A stretch of 64,000 nucleotides of DNA from Lingula anatina. Taxonomy: Eukaryota > Brachiopoda > Lingulata > Lingulida > Lingulidae. The translations under genes were made by a program, and so were the position numbers. The stretch spans positions 164,683 through 228,682 of the forward strand of contig NW_019774737.1 in the NCBI RefSeq assembly GCF_001039355.2, in the 5' to 3' direction. Shown piece by piece: positions 38,301 to 50,327 of the stretch (position 1 is its first letter; each line of letters begins with the position of its first letter). The notes beneath the pieces were generated by a model. That model searched no databases. It was not told the DNA's origin and worked only from the letters and a program-made list of their open reading frames with translations.

Positions 38301-38661
38301 CAGCACTGCAATACCAAGGAAAAATCTAAAATGCATCAAAGTTCAATAACTGTATATGCACTACTTTTCTCTGCTAAGGCGAAATAAGGATTAAGGTCAG
38401 TTAAGCGAATTCACAGATAAGATACTGTCTGGGCTTAGACCGCAATAAGAAAGAGATAGAGTAAAAACCCATATGCAGTGCATGACGGTCAAGTATAGTG
38501 CATGTAAGGCCTTTCTCCGAGGTGCCAGTGGAAGGTTTATCAATTAAAGTTTAAACCACAAATAGACTGTTAACAATTTAACTAAGCATGGATCTACGGA
38601 ACCTGTCTACAATTTTTCCATCTTTCGTTTTCCCATATGCTCCTTTTTCGATGGTTGTCAT
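35308..38661 (-). CDS. GALM: Galactose mutarotase (aldose 1-epimerase)
   Basis: Eight exons on the minus strand: 38661-38603, 38172-38042, 37790-37636, 37230-37021, 36757-36676, 36291-36147, 35847-35676 and 35388-35308. All phases close to a 344-aa protein, against about 342 aa in human GALM. It interconverts alpha- and beta-anomers of galactose and glucose in the cytosol, feeding the Leland-Leloir pathway. Family motifs in order: [24 protein letters not shown] with the catalytic His; [24 protein letters not shown] with the second His; YDHNFC with the substrate-binding Asp; [11 protein letters not shown] with the catalytic Glu. The C-terminus HTTSYKFS is typical. All key residues are present, so it should be active. 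The start codon lies 279 bp from the divergent hnRNP L start. The exon 1 donor (GTTCCG) is weak but the phase fits. Confidence 0.95.
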
Positions 38662-38940
38662 CTTCTGGGTTCGTTGTAAACTCAAGTGTTTAAAGAAGAT
38701 TATCAGCACCGGCTGCTGCTTGGTAAACGAACTTGACAAAGTACTATCATACGTGAGTTCAAGGTCATACTCTTTTTTTATTTTGATTGATTTACTAAGC
38801 TGTTTTTGTTGCAGTAAAAAATAAATGTAAAAAATTTAAACTTGGGATCAAAGCGTAGAGCTAACTGCTCTGTAATTTTAAAAAGAATTGCAAGTAACAA
38901 AACCGTCCACGGACACACGAGACGAGTACTTGCAAGCAAG
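38662..38940. promoter_or_regulatory. Compact bidirectional promoter between GALM and hnRNP L
   Basis: Only 279 bp separate the GALM ATG (minus) from the hnRNP L ATG (plus), so both 5'UTRs and promoters must lie here or overlap the first exons. No TATA box is evident. An in-frame upstream ATG at 38842 would add 33 residues to hnRNP L. The ATG at 38941 has the better context (AAGATGG). Confidence 0.6.
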
Positions 38941-41900
38941 ATGGCGTCGTACGAGGGTCACGCTACGAAAAGATTAAGAACCGAAAATGATGGTAGAGGA
39001 ATAACATCAGCACAATCTGTAAGCTTAATTTAATTATTTGAAACACTATGCAAATGTTGCACTTTTATCTGGTTTTCTAGCGTCAACTTATACAATGCAT
39101 TTAACGACCTTGCATTGACCTAGCCGGTCCCTCGCCATTGACTATGTTGATAAAGTTGAACCAAACAAAGCAAGCATGTACGCATTCGGTTGACGTATCT
39201 GAAATGATGGTTCTGTTTAATCTGTTGAGAAACAGTGAAAGTGGAATGTTCTTGGTGGATTGAAACACCGGCATTTGAAAAGGGGGGGGGGGAGAGGGGT
39301 ACTGAAATTTTTATAAAATGCACCTAAATTTAAGAAAGAGATCCAGGTAGGACCCAGAATCAATGTGAATAAATAGATATCCCCTTATTCTACTGCCCTT
39401 TTTATATTGAATTGCACCATGGGTGGTTCTTACTAATTATAAAATGTCTAGAAAAAATAAAAACTAGAATGAATACCAGTAAATACCCGAAAACATTGTC
39501 ATAATCAGATTACATATGGTTATGCTTATTCAGGATAACTATGAAGACCCACACAAACCCTCTCCGTCTCCAGTGATCCATGTACGTGGGCTGTCAGAGA
39601 GAGTCATTGAGAATGATTTAATTGAAGCACTGCAGCATTTTGGAACTATTGGGTAAGCATTAATGTCCAATTTGTGGATAACGTGAGAAATCTTCTTAAT
39701 GAGATAATGAGTCTTTTTTGAATATATATTACTTTCAAGTTGATGTAATAATGTCATGTAACTTGATAACTTGGTAAAAAAAAATGCTCCATTGTTGCAT
39801 TGTTTGAGTGACTAGTAAATGCATATTGTTGATTTTTTAAGGTATGTGATTATGATGCCCAGGAAAAGACAAGCACTAGTGGAGTTTGATGTATGTATTA
39901 CTAGTAATTGATTTTTGTAAATAACTTGTTATTTTATTTCTTAATAATTGGAATTTGAAAATTAACTTCACTCAGAATTTTAAAAGATGACGAATGTTGT
40001 GACTGAAGTACTTTAAGACAGTTTCACAAAGTAAACCAGTGGATGAGGAAATTAATTTACTATTTCCAGGATATCAATGGAGCCATAAGTCTGATAAAAT
40101 ATGCACAGGTAAAGTATTATATGGAAATGAAGAATTCATCCTTAAAAACATATTTTAAAAAAATATATATATATATCAAGACATTGTTACAGTGATGATT
40201 GATTAGTTTTCTTAATGATCTGTGAACAGCATATTTTAGCAAGCATATTACAGCAGATGTAATGAATGATGTTTTTTTTATGTAGTTAACACAACTGTGA
40301 AGTTTATAAAGTACCTTTTCATTGTTACTTTTGCATAAATCTCTTGATGAGACATTCTTTTATATGTATATTCCCTATATGTGACATTGATCATATGCTT
40401 GCCTTCTGTAGACTAGTCAGATCTATGTGCAAGGAATGCCTGCATTTTTCAACTATTCTACCAGTCAAAAGATACAAAGGTCCGGGTAAGTAAATGAATC
40501 ATTGTGCACGTAGTGATACTCAGACTAATTCATATCTATTTAGCTATTAGACTAAGTGGGTGTTTTAAAGCATTTTTATATATCATACAAATTTGTGAAT
40601 CTTGCAAACACAGTTTAATTTTCAGATATCTTGTAGTCACTGTAGTGCATTTCAGATAAAGGAAAGAGGTAATTTGATGTATAAATTTTCAGTGGCCCAG
40701 ATGATCCAAAGGCTGCCAACAAGGTTCTGCTGATAACAGTTCTCAATCCACAGTACCCTATTACAGTTGTAAGTTCACCTTTGGGTAATTTGTTTATCTA
40801 AATGTCATAGTTTCCTTGAAGCTAACCTTGGTCATTTCAGCTCTAAATGAGCTTGGAGTATTCACTAGGAGTTGTTTATGCAAAATTGTTCTGTTTTTTA
40901 TAAGCATTTGCTCAAACATACACCTCATTCATGTAATAAGTATAAAGTCAAACTGAAATACATATAATAAGTAAAATGTAGTTTACTTTTATCGTTTTCT
41001 AAATTTGTTGATTTTATTTTAGATTTTTAAGTCATTATGTTTCATAATTGGTAGTGAAGTGGTGTTTTGTAAATATTGCTCTTTCATATAGGATGTGTTA
41101 CACACAATCTGCAGTCCTAATGGCCAGGTCCTCCGTATTGTTATCTTCAAGAAGAATGGTGTGCAGGCTATGGTGGAATATCCTTGACAAATTATGCAGT
41201 TTGAACTCTTTTCCTTTATCTTTGATCTTGAATTTTTTATATTTATTTTTGAGTTGAAACTCTTCCCCTGTGAATTAGAGCCTTTTTCTGAAATACAACT
41301 GCAATTTTTTGTTGCTTCAGGCATCGGGTTTAAGCAAGCTAATAAAAATTGAATTTACAAGTTATATACATATTTTTAAATTGAACCACATATGTACTGA
41401 TTTTTCTTTAACTGTCACACATTTGACAGTATTGAATCTGCTCAGAGAGCCAAACAAGCTTTGAATGGTGCTGATATTTACTCTGGTTGTTGTACTCTCA
41501 AGATGGAATTTGCCAAGGTAGGAAGTATACTGTTGGAATTTAGTCAAGACCATGTTTTTTTCCTTTTTGTTGAGGTTAAATGTTTTTCTAAGGTGGAAAT
41601 AAACTTGTTGAAAGATTTAAGCATTAAGACAAATGTATCTCTTTAGATATTCAAAACTTTGAAAATTCAGTTAAAAATTATTGTCTCAGACACAGACAGG
41701 TATAAAATTTCCATGTTCATTTTTCATGTTGTATGTAAGCTTGTGTAGTACTTGCTTTATTTTTCTACACTAGCCTACCACATTGAATGTGTATAAAAAT
41801 GACAGTGAGAGCTGGGACTACACCAATCCTAATCCTGGAGGTGAGAACGAGCTATATATATAAGAAATTGATTTCAGTGTATTGAGTACTCTTACAGAAA

Positions 41901-44900
41901 CAATATTTGTTGCAGTTCTATTTTAAATGCACATTGATAGTGGTAAAGTAAGTTATTCGATAATGTACTTTAAGAAATCTTAGACATGTTATGATGTTTA
42001 AAATGATGCCACAGTATTTGAAAATCTTTGCTTCTATTTTAAGATTTCCCCAGATAAAAATAGTTTCGATTGTTAAGTTGGGTTTTAAAATATCTGAATG
42101 TTATAACTTTTGGTCAAATTCTTGGGAATATTTAAAATAATTAGACATGGAGGCAACTATATAACAAGTCAAATACTGTGGCTCATTATGTCACTTTGAA
42201 ATTGTGCAAAAAAAAAAAAAAGAAGTCAGTTATACAAGAAACACGCAGAGCCACTCACTGCTACAGACCATGAATACAAGAGACCAGTACTAAACACAGA
42301 CAAGCAGAAGCTCATATACCACAAACTGGGAGACATGCAGCATGACTCGAGCAGTGCATGATGCGCAAACATGCTTGGGTACATTCAACATCCTTGGGCA
42401 CATCAACACCATACAAAGCAGCAATCATCCAGCTCTCAAGGCGCTATCCAGTTACAGTAACTTTCAAAATAACCGTCAAGGAAAACACAGCAACTCATTG
42501 TGCATCACCACTATACTTACCACAACCAGGCAAGCTTCAGCTGATATCGTACACGCAAGTAAACAACAAACAGTAATAAGTGCAGTTCAACAACAACTGT
42601 TGGTGTGGTACTGAAAAAACTTGAAACCAGTGCATTACAGCTGTCATACAGAGATATCTTCTTTTTTTCAACTCTCTCCAATCCATCTGTTCCATTACAA
42701 CAGTATAGCCTGTAAAGCTATTTAACTGTTTTGTGTGTGCCTTTTTTTTTCATTCAACATATCTCAGTTGACAGTTACCTGTACTTCATGTGTGCTATTT
42801 TTCTCCTGCTCCACTTCAAAACTGGAGTTTCTTATGCAAATACAGACTAGCATTCAGATGTAGTGAAGCACAACATTGCAACCAACAGATCACAAGAAGA
42901 AGACCTATGATTGAACAGAAGCAGGCATACACAGTGATAAGTTGTACTCGCTAAGTTTTTATTTTGGGGCAGTTTTGTGAACCTTTTATCTTTTTTTTTT
43001 TTAAATATATATATATATTTTTTTGGTAGCTTCTTTTTAAATGCAAGTCATATTTACACAAATTCATAAAAAATGGCCCTTATTTTTCACAGATTTAGCT
43101 TCCTTCTTTGTTCCTTAATGTTTAGAAATGTGAAACATGTTTATAAATTAAATTTCACAAAAATCTGTAACATGCCCAAAGCGTGCCAATGCTTTGACAA
43201 GGACAATATCTGTATTTTTTACTTGGAAAGATGTACAGTTTACATAAACTTATTTATAATTGTATGCATGAAAAATATGAAATATTCCACTAAACAATTT
43301 TTATGTAATCTTTGCCATACATGTCATCTAGAACATTGCATAAACATTACAAGATTTAGATGGGGGAGCAGAAAAATGGGGCTCAGATTTAGTATATCTC
43401 ATATTTGAATAACATGTTTCTACTGTAGTTTAATTTTAAGTGTTTATGCACTAAAAAAGTACTTGTATTTATAATAAGGTCACACATACTGCTAAGTTGG
43501 TAATTACTTACTTACCTGGTTACCTTAGCTATACAGTATCAAATAAGGCATTATACACTAAGACAAGACAGGTTTTTCCTACATAAATGTTGTAAGACGA
43601 CTACCTTTACCATAAGCAAAATGTACCATGCCCCATGGGATATTACTTTGCATGCTTACAATATAGTACAGTCTACAGCACAACTCCAGGATATGACAAA
43701 AACCGAACAATATGTGCCCACATGAATATTTTTATACATCAGACAGGTCACCAACATGTACAGTATCACAAAAGATGTGTGTTGGGTAGAGGTGTATTTT
43801 TTTATGTACTATTGTATATAGGATTGGATGCCTGTGAGGTAGTTGTCCATCCAGTCTTGGTCAAGGTATTTTGAGCATGGAAAGAGGTAGGGAAGGAAGT
43901 GCAGAGGTAACCTCGGTATGTTTTGTGAATATAGTTTTAAAAACCATGCCTTATATTATTCAGTGTTTTTTTTCCTAACCATTGTGGTGCAATTCGACTG
44001 TATATGTATTTTAGTTTCCTAGTTTCCATATGATATCTGAGGTTTTTTTTAAGAAAATCAATTTAAGAAGAAAATTGTGATTTGTATATAATTGCAAGGA
44101 GTGCAGCATTTTTCTCTCTTTTGTGTACATGAAATGTATTTGTTTTGTGGTATATTTGTTAATGATATCTTTTTTTCAGATAAAAATCACATTCAGTTTA
44201 TTGTTATTTGTAATAGTTTTTAAATGTAATATATGCCATGGTTCAAAAATGACAATTTGTTAGCTATACAAGTATGTCTAATAGAAATAGTTATCTAATT
44301 CATCATACATTTTTAGAAATGTAATTTAAATCAGACAACTGGGATGTTATTTCTTTATTCTGCTTTTCCAGCAAATATTCCTCAGGCCCCCAAGAGTAAG
44401 CCGCTTTTGGAGACACCCAAGGGATATGGGCTTGCTCCTCAACCATACAGTATGTGTTGATCACCAAAGGGGGTTGTAGTAGCCTTATCTTGAATGTATA
44501 CTAGGAAACAGTACATAAAGCATGTTTGGAATAATGCACCATTTGTTTAATTTGGAAAGGACACACATTTTGATATGATGTCTGCTTTTTAACATTACCT
44601 TGAAGCTTATTTGAAAGCATTCCATTATCTGAGTACTTAAGAGTCTTTGGTAAATATAAAAATAATAAAATGAATTAATTAAAATTTTTTGAAGAATTGC
44701 CTATTGTAAGAATATATCACTGCTGGGCTCCATGGAGAAAGAAACGTGCGTTTGGTCATCTGTATCTTCCAACTTAACCCAGCTTTTAAGTGGTCTTCCC
44801 TTCTATTCAGCAGGAAGTGGTGGACCAGGGGCACCTCCACCTCCCCCAGCTGCTAGTAACTATGGTATGGAGGGGGATGGCTATGACTACTGGGGTGGTG

Positions 44901-47900
44901 GATATGGTGGCTATGGCAACCAGCAGTATGGTGGACAGGGAGGACGGTACGGACAGGTAAACTCATGGGTACATTATCATTTTGGAATTCATACTTGATT
45001 TCTGTAGACTGGGAAGACAAAGATTGTGCTTGGTTAGAAATGCTAAATTTAAGATTTGTCTGAAGGGAAAGATTAAGAAGGCACCTCATTTTGCCTCTTA
45101 CACATGCTATCATATTTCTTTTTCATAACATAATCACACTGGTAAATCTTACTTAGCTGGGAAAAAATTGTATTCTGTGCTACATATTCAGGTAAAATTA
45201 GTCGAAAAAAAAAAACAGAATTTTGTTGAATTCCTGCATCTTGAAAATGAAATGTTTTTAAGGATCCCTATGGGCGTGCCCCCCTTCAGCCCACCCCTTA
45301 TGGCCGCGGTGGGTCAGATGGCTATGGTCAGCAGGGCTATGGTCAACAAGGGCCCCCAGGGGCCAATGTCCCTGTCCAGGGGGCAGTCATGATGGTGTAT
45401 GGACTGAATAGCGAGAAGATGAACTGTGACAGGATCTTCAACTTGTTCTGTCTGTATGGGAATGTGGTCAGGGTGAGTGACGTGAATGTGGTTTAGGGAT
45501 TATATTATTGAATGAATCTGTGCAAAAGTAGTCGGGTTCATTATTGAAAGGCAGCTGACATTTCATTGTATTATTTGTTTTATTAGTTAGAAATGACTTT
45601 GCAGAGGATTTATATGCTATTGTTTTTAGATTTTTTTCCTGAACAATTTACTTGCTGTGTTATGTCTGATAACAAACCCTGCAGAAGGTGTTAAAAAAAC
45701 TAATAATTATACATAATGATTTCAATTGTACTAGAAGAGTTACTGTTGTATGAGTGAAATTAAAACCTGAATGTAATTGAAATGTTTTATTAGGTGAAGT
45801 TTCTGAAGAGTAAAGATGGAGCAGCCATGGTTCAAATGGGAGACGCCTCGACAGTATCATCAGCTATTCAAAATCTCAACAACACATTTTTCTTTGAAAA
45901 CAAACTGCAGCTTGGGTAAGTCTGAACCACAGGTACTATTTGCCCATATTTCATGATAATAAACTTTGAATGAATAAAAGCGTTTACATACACTTTTTGT
46001 TTGCTGACCCTTGCAGTATCATAATCTTACAAAATGCTTCATTTATCAAGTAGATAAATAAACTAGAAAGAGACGGCATTCAGTTTCCGAGCTTAGGCCT
46101 TTGTGGATTATGTTGAACTTGGGTGTAATATGCAAGCAGTTTCACCTTCAAACCTAAATAAGGGACCAAGTCAGATTTTAAAAACAGCCGTGTTGGTATT
46201 GTTTTGTTCATGCCATTGTCATTACTTTTACTTAAATGGTCGAATTATACATGAGTTAACAGCAGTGTTGACATCATCAAACGGGATATTTACACTATAA
46301 CCAGAAATAGGTCTAAAATGAATCAAAATATATATTAATTCAATAATTTGATATGTATTACAGTTATTCAAAGCAAGCCTTCCTGCAGGATGTGCCTAAC
46401 CCCCATGACCTGCCTGACGGCACGCCATCCTTCAAAGACTACATGGGCAACAGAAACAATAGGTTCACTAACCCAGAGGCAGCCAGTAAGAACAGAATTA
46501 CTCCACCAGCCAAGGTTCTTCACTACTACAATGCACCACCACATATTACAGAGACTGAGATAAAAGAGGTATGTGTGTGTGTGTGTTGCCAATGCTTTTG
46601 CCAAATGGTTTATGTGTTTGATACCTTGTCTTTAAGTATCACAATTATGCGATATAGTAAGCATGTAGTTGGAAATTTCTCCCAGTGGTCTGTGACAAAC
46701 AATTTGTAAAAAAAAGAAATTAATTTTGCACTATTGGCTTGAGTTTATCATTTTTTATGTACAGACACNGAAGAACTTAAATTTGATTATACCATATATA
46801 TTTTTTGCAATAGTTTAAAAATTCTTGTTGATTGCATTTTTACAGCTTGTCAAGCACAAAACTGGTGGCTATGTCCCTTATTTTGTGTATGTGGGGGTCT
46901 ATACGAATGCGCTTGCTCCAGCTGGTGGTACAATATTCGGAGGCGGTATCGCCTCTCTGATCCTCTAGTTTATCAAGTAGATAAATAAACTAGAAAGAGA
47001 CGGCATTCAGTTTGTCCGAGCTAAGGCCTTTGTGGATTATGTTGAACTTGGGTGTAATATGCAAGCAGTTTCACCTTCAAACCTAAATAAGGGACCAAGT
47101 CAGATTTTAAAAACAGCCATATTGGTATTGTTTTGTTCATGCCATTGTCATTACTTTTACTTAAATGGTCAAATTATACATGAGTTAACAGCAGTGTTGA
47201 CATCATCAAACAGGATATTAACACTATAACCAGAAATAGGTCTAAAATGAATCAAAATGTGTATCAGAACCAATAATTTGATATGTATTACAGTTATTCA
47301 AAGCAAGCCTTCCTGCAGGATGTGCCTAACCCCCATGACCTGCCTGACGGCACGCCATCCTTCAAAGACTACATGGGCAACAGAAACAATAGGTTCACTA
47401 ACCCAGAGGCAGCCAGTAAGAACAGAATTACTCCACCAGCCAAGGTGCTTCACTACTACAATGCACCACCACATATTACAGAGACTGAGATAAAAGAGGT
47501 ATGTGTGTGTGTGTGTTGCCAATGCTTTTGCCAAATGGTTTATGTGTTTGATACCTTGTCTTTAAGTATCACAATTATGCGATATAGTAAGCATGTAGTT
47601 GGAAATTTCTCCAAGCGGTCTGTGACAATTTGTAAAAAAAAAAAAAAAAAAAAAAGAAAGAAATTAACTTGAGTTTATTATTTTTATTTTACAAATGAAT
47701 CATACATTTACCCACCTATCCCGTCTCAGTAAAGCAGTGGTCCTGTTTCTTTTTCCTTGCAGACAATTGCAGCTGCAGGTGCAAAGCCACCCATGAGAGT
47801 GAAACAATTCCCAGCCAAATGTGAGTTATTCTGTCTATGAGTGTTTTTATATTAATTTCTAAATGGGAAGACTATTTATATAACTAGAATGTAAAAATGC

Positions 47901-48518
47901 TAAAAGTGGGACAAAAGTGATCTGAAGATTGGCATCTATGTCTAAACCTTAAACAAGAACTTGTGTATGAATGTGGGGGAAATAATGCTACAATTTGTTT
48001 TTTAAAAAATCATAACTGTTCTTTAATTCCAGCTGAGCGCAGTTCTACAGGTTTGATAGAGTTTGAGGCCAAGGCTGATGCCATAGAGGCTTTGGTCTGT
48101 GCCAACCATGCAGAGATTCCTAATCCAAGTAAGTTTTTCTTTTCTTTAAAAAAAAAAAAAAAATAATAATAATAATAAGTAAATTAGATTACTTTTGTTT
48201 TTGTAAAATTTTGAGACTGTCACTTATTAGCTGATTTCAAATCTTTTCTAATTAATTTTTTTGACCTTAAAGTGAATTGTGGAGTACACCTGAGAAAAAT
48301 TTTACGTGATGTGTAACTCAATCTTAAGTTAATGGTTTACATTTTTGTGATAGATCTTAACTGATGTATCGATTTAAGTTTTTTTAAAGTGTTGATTTGA
48401 TATTACCTGATGTCCAAACCTGGAAGTTCTTGAATCATATCGTACTATATTATTTTCAGATGGCAAGCACCCATATGTGTTCAAGCTGTGCTTTTCTCAA
48501 ACGCCCATCCTGGAGTAG
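38941..48518 (+). CDS. HNRNPL: Heterogeneous nuclear ribonucleoprotein L (four-RRM splicing regulator)
   Basis: Exons: 38941-39018, 39534-39652, 39842-39890, 40070-40108, 40412-40485, 40693-40768, 41092-41177, 41421-41517, 41774-41840, 44372-44449, 44811-44956, 45263-45472, 45794-45915, 46364-46568 (or its copy 47294-47498), 47763-47820, 48033-48128 and 48460-48518. All phases close to 552 aa. The family binds CA-rich RNA in the nucleus and controls alternative splicing and 3' processing. RRM1 is about 39-115 (VIHVRGL; RQALVEF), RRM2 129-206 (KVLLITVLNP; NGVQAMVEF), RRM3 344-417 (AVMMVYGL; AAMVQM) and RRM4 464-548 (KVLHYYNAP; TGLIEFEAK). The linker 207-343 is Pro-, Gly-, Tyr- and Gln-rich, with GYGQQGYGQQG repeats. 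The N-terminus ATKRLRTEND resembles the vertebrate KRLKTDN basic segment. One intron is AT-AC minor class, one acceptor is NAGNAG, and exon 14 is duplicated. Confidence 0.95.
41178..41420 (+). other. AT-AC minor (U12-type) intron in hnRNP L
   Basis: The exon before it ends GTG GA at 41177 and the intron begins ATATCCTTGA, a match to the U12 AT-AC 5' splice site. TTCTTTAAC at 41404-41412 matches the U12 branch-site consensus, with the branch A 9-10 bases before the intron end. The intron ends CACAC, so the 3' dinucleotide is AC. Joining GA to A TTT GAC restores VEFDS of RRM2 in frame. No GT-AG choice gives this protein. Confidence 0.93.
41841..44371 (+). other. Largest hnRNP L intron, with CA-rich sub-region
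   Basis: 2.5-kb intron between the RRM2 exon and the linker exons. 42224-42620 is strikingly C- and A-rich on the sense strand, with many ACA, CACA and ACAAAC motifs, and 42840-42945 is similar. Good polypyrimidine-AG acceptors occur between these blocks, ending near 42708 and 42769. Two frames stay open through about 42342-42614, so an old element or a cryptic exon is also possible. The rest is AT-rich. Confidence 0.55.
44801..44816 (+). promoter_or_regulatory. Tandem NAGNAG acceptor of hnRNP L exon 11
   Basis: TTCTATTCAGCAG offers acceptors at 44810 and 44813. Both keep the frame: the first encodes Thr-Gly and the second a single Arg before SGGPGAPPPPP in the linker. Use of both would give isoforms differing by one residue. 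Confidence 0.55.
46042..46756 (+). repeat. Tandem segmental duplication in hnRNP L, copy 1 (contains exon 14)
   Basis: About 715 bp covering exon 46364-46568 and flanking intron, repeated at 46969-47689. Identity is high in introns as well as the exon. Differences are a few substitutions, small indels near the start (CAGTTTCCGAGC against CAGTTTGTCCGAGC) and poly(A) length near the end. Confidence 0.93.
46769..46769. other. Ambiguous base (N)
   Basis: The only N seen in the window, located 13 bases past the end of duplication copy 1. It suggests a difficult or merged assembly region. Confidence 0.95.
46846..46968 (+). other. Candidate alternative terminal exon of hnRNP L, 40 codons then stop
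   Basis: Follows TTTTTACAG at 46845 and is in phase with exon 14. The 40 codons begin LVKHKTGGYVPY and end GGGIASLIL before TAG at 46966-46968. Use of it would replace the C-terminal half of RRM4 with a Gly- and hydrophobic-rich tail. No homology is recognised. The stop abuts the first base of duplication copy 2, and the segment is more GC-rich than its surroundings, so it may instead be a junction of unrelated sequence. Confidence 0.25.
46969..47689 (+). repeat. Tandem segmental duplication in hnRNP L, copy 2 (second exon 14)
   Basis: Carries exon 47294-47498, whose 68-residue translation is identical to that of 46364-46568; the one exon difference I see (GTT to GTG, Val) is silent. Both splice sites are intact. 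Splicing both copies in series breaks the frame: the second copy would be read from the wrong phase and reach TAA after 11 codons. Confidence 0.93.
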
Positions 48519-49884
48519 ATGTGTTGGTGTTCTTTGCACAGCCAAAATGTGGATTAGATATACCATTGTTCATATCTGTAAATTTGGCAGCAGTTATATT
48601 AGATGTGAATGAATGGAACATTTTAAGAAATCTAGATCGATTGATGCACATTTTGCAGCATTGAAACATGGCCTTGGTGTGTTGTAACACCTGGCAGTTT
48701 TAGTAGCACAAACTTCAGTGAAGAGGCACTAAGTGGTTATTTTAATGAAAAACAGTTCTTTAGAGTAAAGTATTTTAACACTGGGAATCATGCTATTTGT
48801 AAATACACATCAGAGCAGTTCATTGGGGTCAGCATTTTTAAAATTTGGTTCAGTAATTGAGAAAAAGGGCATTTTAATTAAAATTAATAACAATCTGATA
48901 ACCGAATTTTTTGCAGTTGATAAAGATAATAATTGGTTGCTTCAATTGTTGAAATATCAATAGAAATAAGTTGCAACAGTTTTGTTTATAATTTTCTATT
49001 TGTACTATTTCCCGAACAGTTGTTTAACTGGGAAGTATTCAGAGCGCTGCAGCAAATTGAGCTGAGTAGATAAATTAGAAGTATTTTATAGGTGACCACA
49101 TATAAAACATTTCTTGTTTAATGTTTTTATATACCGTTCATGTAACCTGTCCGTTTGGTATAAAGAAAAGTAAAGCGTTCAGTTCACGTTTGGTTTCAAT
49201 GTTTCCTTTTAAAGCGGGTTTTCTCTTTGACGGTGCCTGTTGCTTAAAAGTCTATTTTTGGATTATGCTTATCGATTACCATTTTTTTTAAATGTCGGAC
49301 GTGAAAAAGAAACGCAGCAGAGGCTACGCGTCCTTTTACTTTGGTTCACTGCGATTTCAAAGGCTCTTGGTCATTCGACAATGTGCTGCCTTGATGTAAA
49401 GAGCAACTCGACGTATTTCTTTGAATTTTTTTTTGATTAGATTAATATTGTTGCTTCTGCCCTGTTGCACTATTGTAAAAAAATGCTGTATAGGTTGATG
49501 AAGAAGCAAGAGATTCCTTGATTGCTTAAACATTTTAAGTCTTAAACTATTTTAACTTGATGTATTCTTATAAACCTGGGCATACTCCTAACGTAAATAA
49601 TCGTGCGCGCACGTGTTTGTAACTTGGGCAGTCCGACTAAAAAATATTAATTTGACAAGCGCAAGTAACCACATGCTCAAGTGTTTTGTGACTTGGGCAG
49701 ATTAAAAAGAGTAATTTGGCCTATTGCCAATCCTAGTCCATACTTCTGTTAAGGGGAGACAAACGTTACGGTTAAGAATACTGACTGCGCGCAGAATGCC
49801 ACGTGTTTGAGATCTGGAGCTCAATTCAGGTTGACCTCTTGGGGTGAAATTCCTAACAGTATATCAACACCATAAAAAAGAAAG
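48519..49884 (+). other. hnRNP L 3'UTR and short gap to the convergent stum gene
   Basis: AT-rich non-coding sequence after the stop codon. An ATTAAA hexamer at 48877-48882 is a possible poly(A) signal; no AATAAA was found nearby. The convergent stum transcript probably ends at about 49885, so the two genes are tail to tail. Confidence 0.5.
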
Positions 49885-49901
49885 GCGTTAAACACAAGTC
49901 C

Positions 49902-49907
49902 TTTATT
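49902..49907 (-). terminator. Poly(A) signal of the stum/Spec3 gene
   Basis: AATAAA on the minus strand, about 420 bases beyond the stop codon at 50328. The implied 3'UTR is about 440 bases, ending near 49885. Confidence 0.5.
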
Positions 49908-50327
49908 CAAAAATCCTATCAAACAAACTTATATTGCACATGTTAAAACAAGTCATTATGCATTGAACAATGCAGTCACTGCACTCCAGGAAGAAGGTAG
50001 GTAGACATGACAGCAGGCCACGTTCAATTCTACCCAATTATCACAAAATTTCAGTACAAAGTTCACACATCTATCCTGCGCCGTTTCTTCTCCAGTCTTG
50101 CCCCCAGTGAGATTATCAAATAACAACTGCCCTGAACGTGCTTTTAATAGAAATATCACTTCACAGGTTACTGTCAACTACTCTTAAAAATAAATACTCT
50201 TCGCTTGTATATGTACGTATATTATAACGTAGGTCATCAGGAGTAGTTTTCTCCGCTTTTAATGAGTGACAAGGAGAGACGATAGCCTTTCCACAACGGT
50301 GTTGGATGTAAGTCTGCGTTGTCTATC

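Noticed and set aside
38842-38940. N-terminal extension of hnRNP L from the upstream ATG
   Set aside because: The frame is open, but the ATG at 38941 has stronger context and gives an N-terminus resembling the KRL-K/R-T-D/E-N segment of known proteins. Kept only as an alternative.
42342-42614. 90-codon plus-strand open frame in the large hnRNP L intron
   Set aside because: Two frames are open over the same stretch because it is C/A-rich and lacks T-starting stops. No family is recognisable, and it lies inside an intron whose flanking exons join perfectly.
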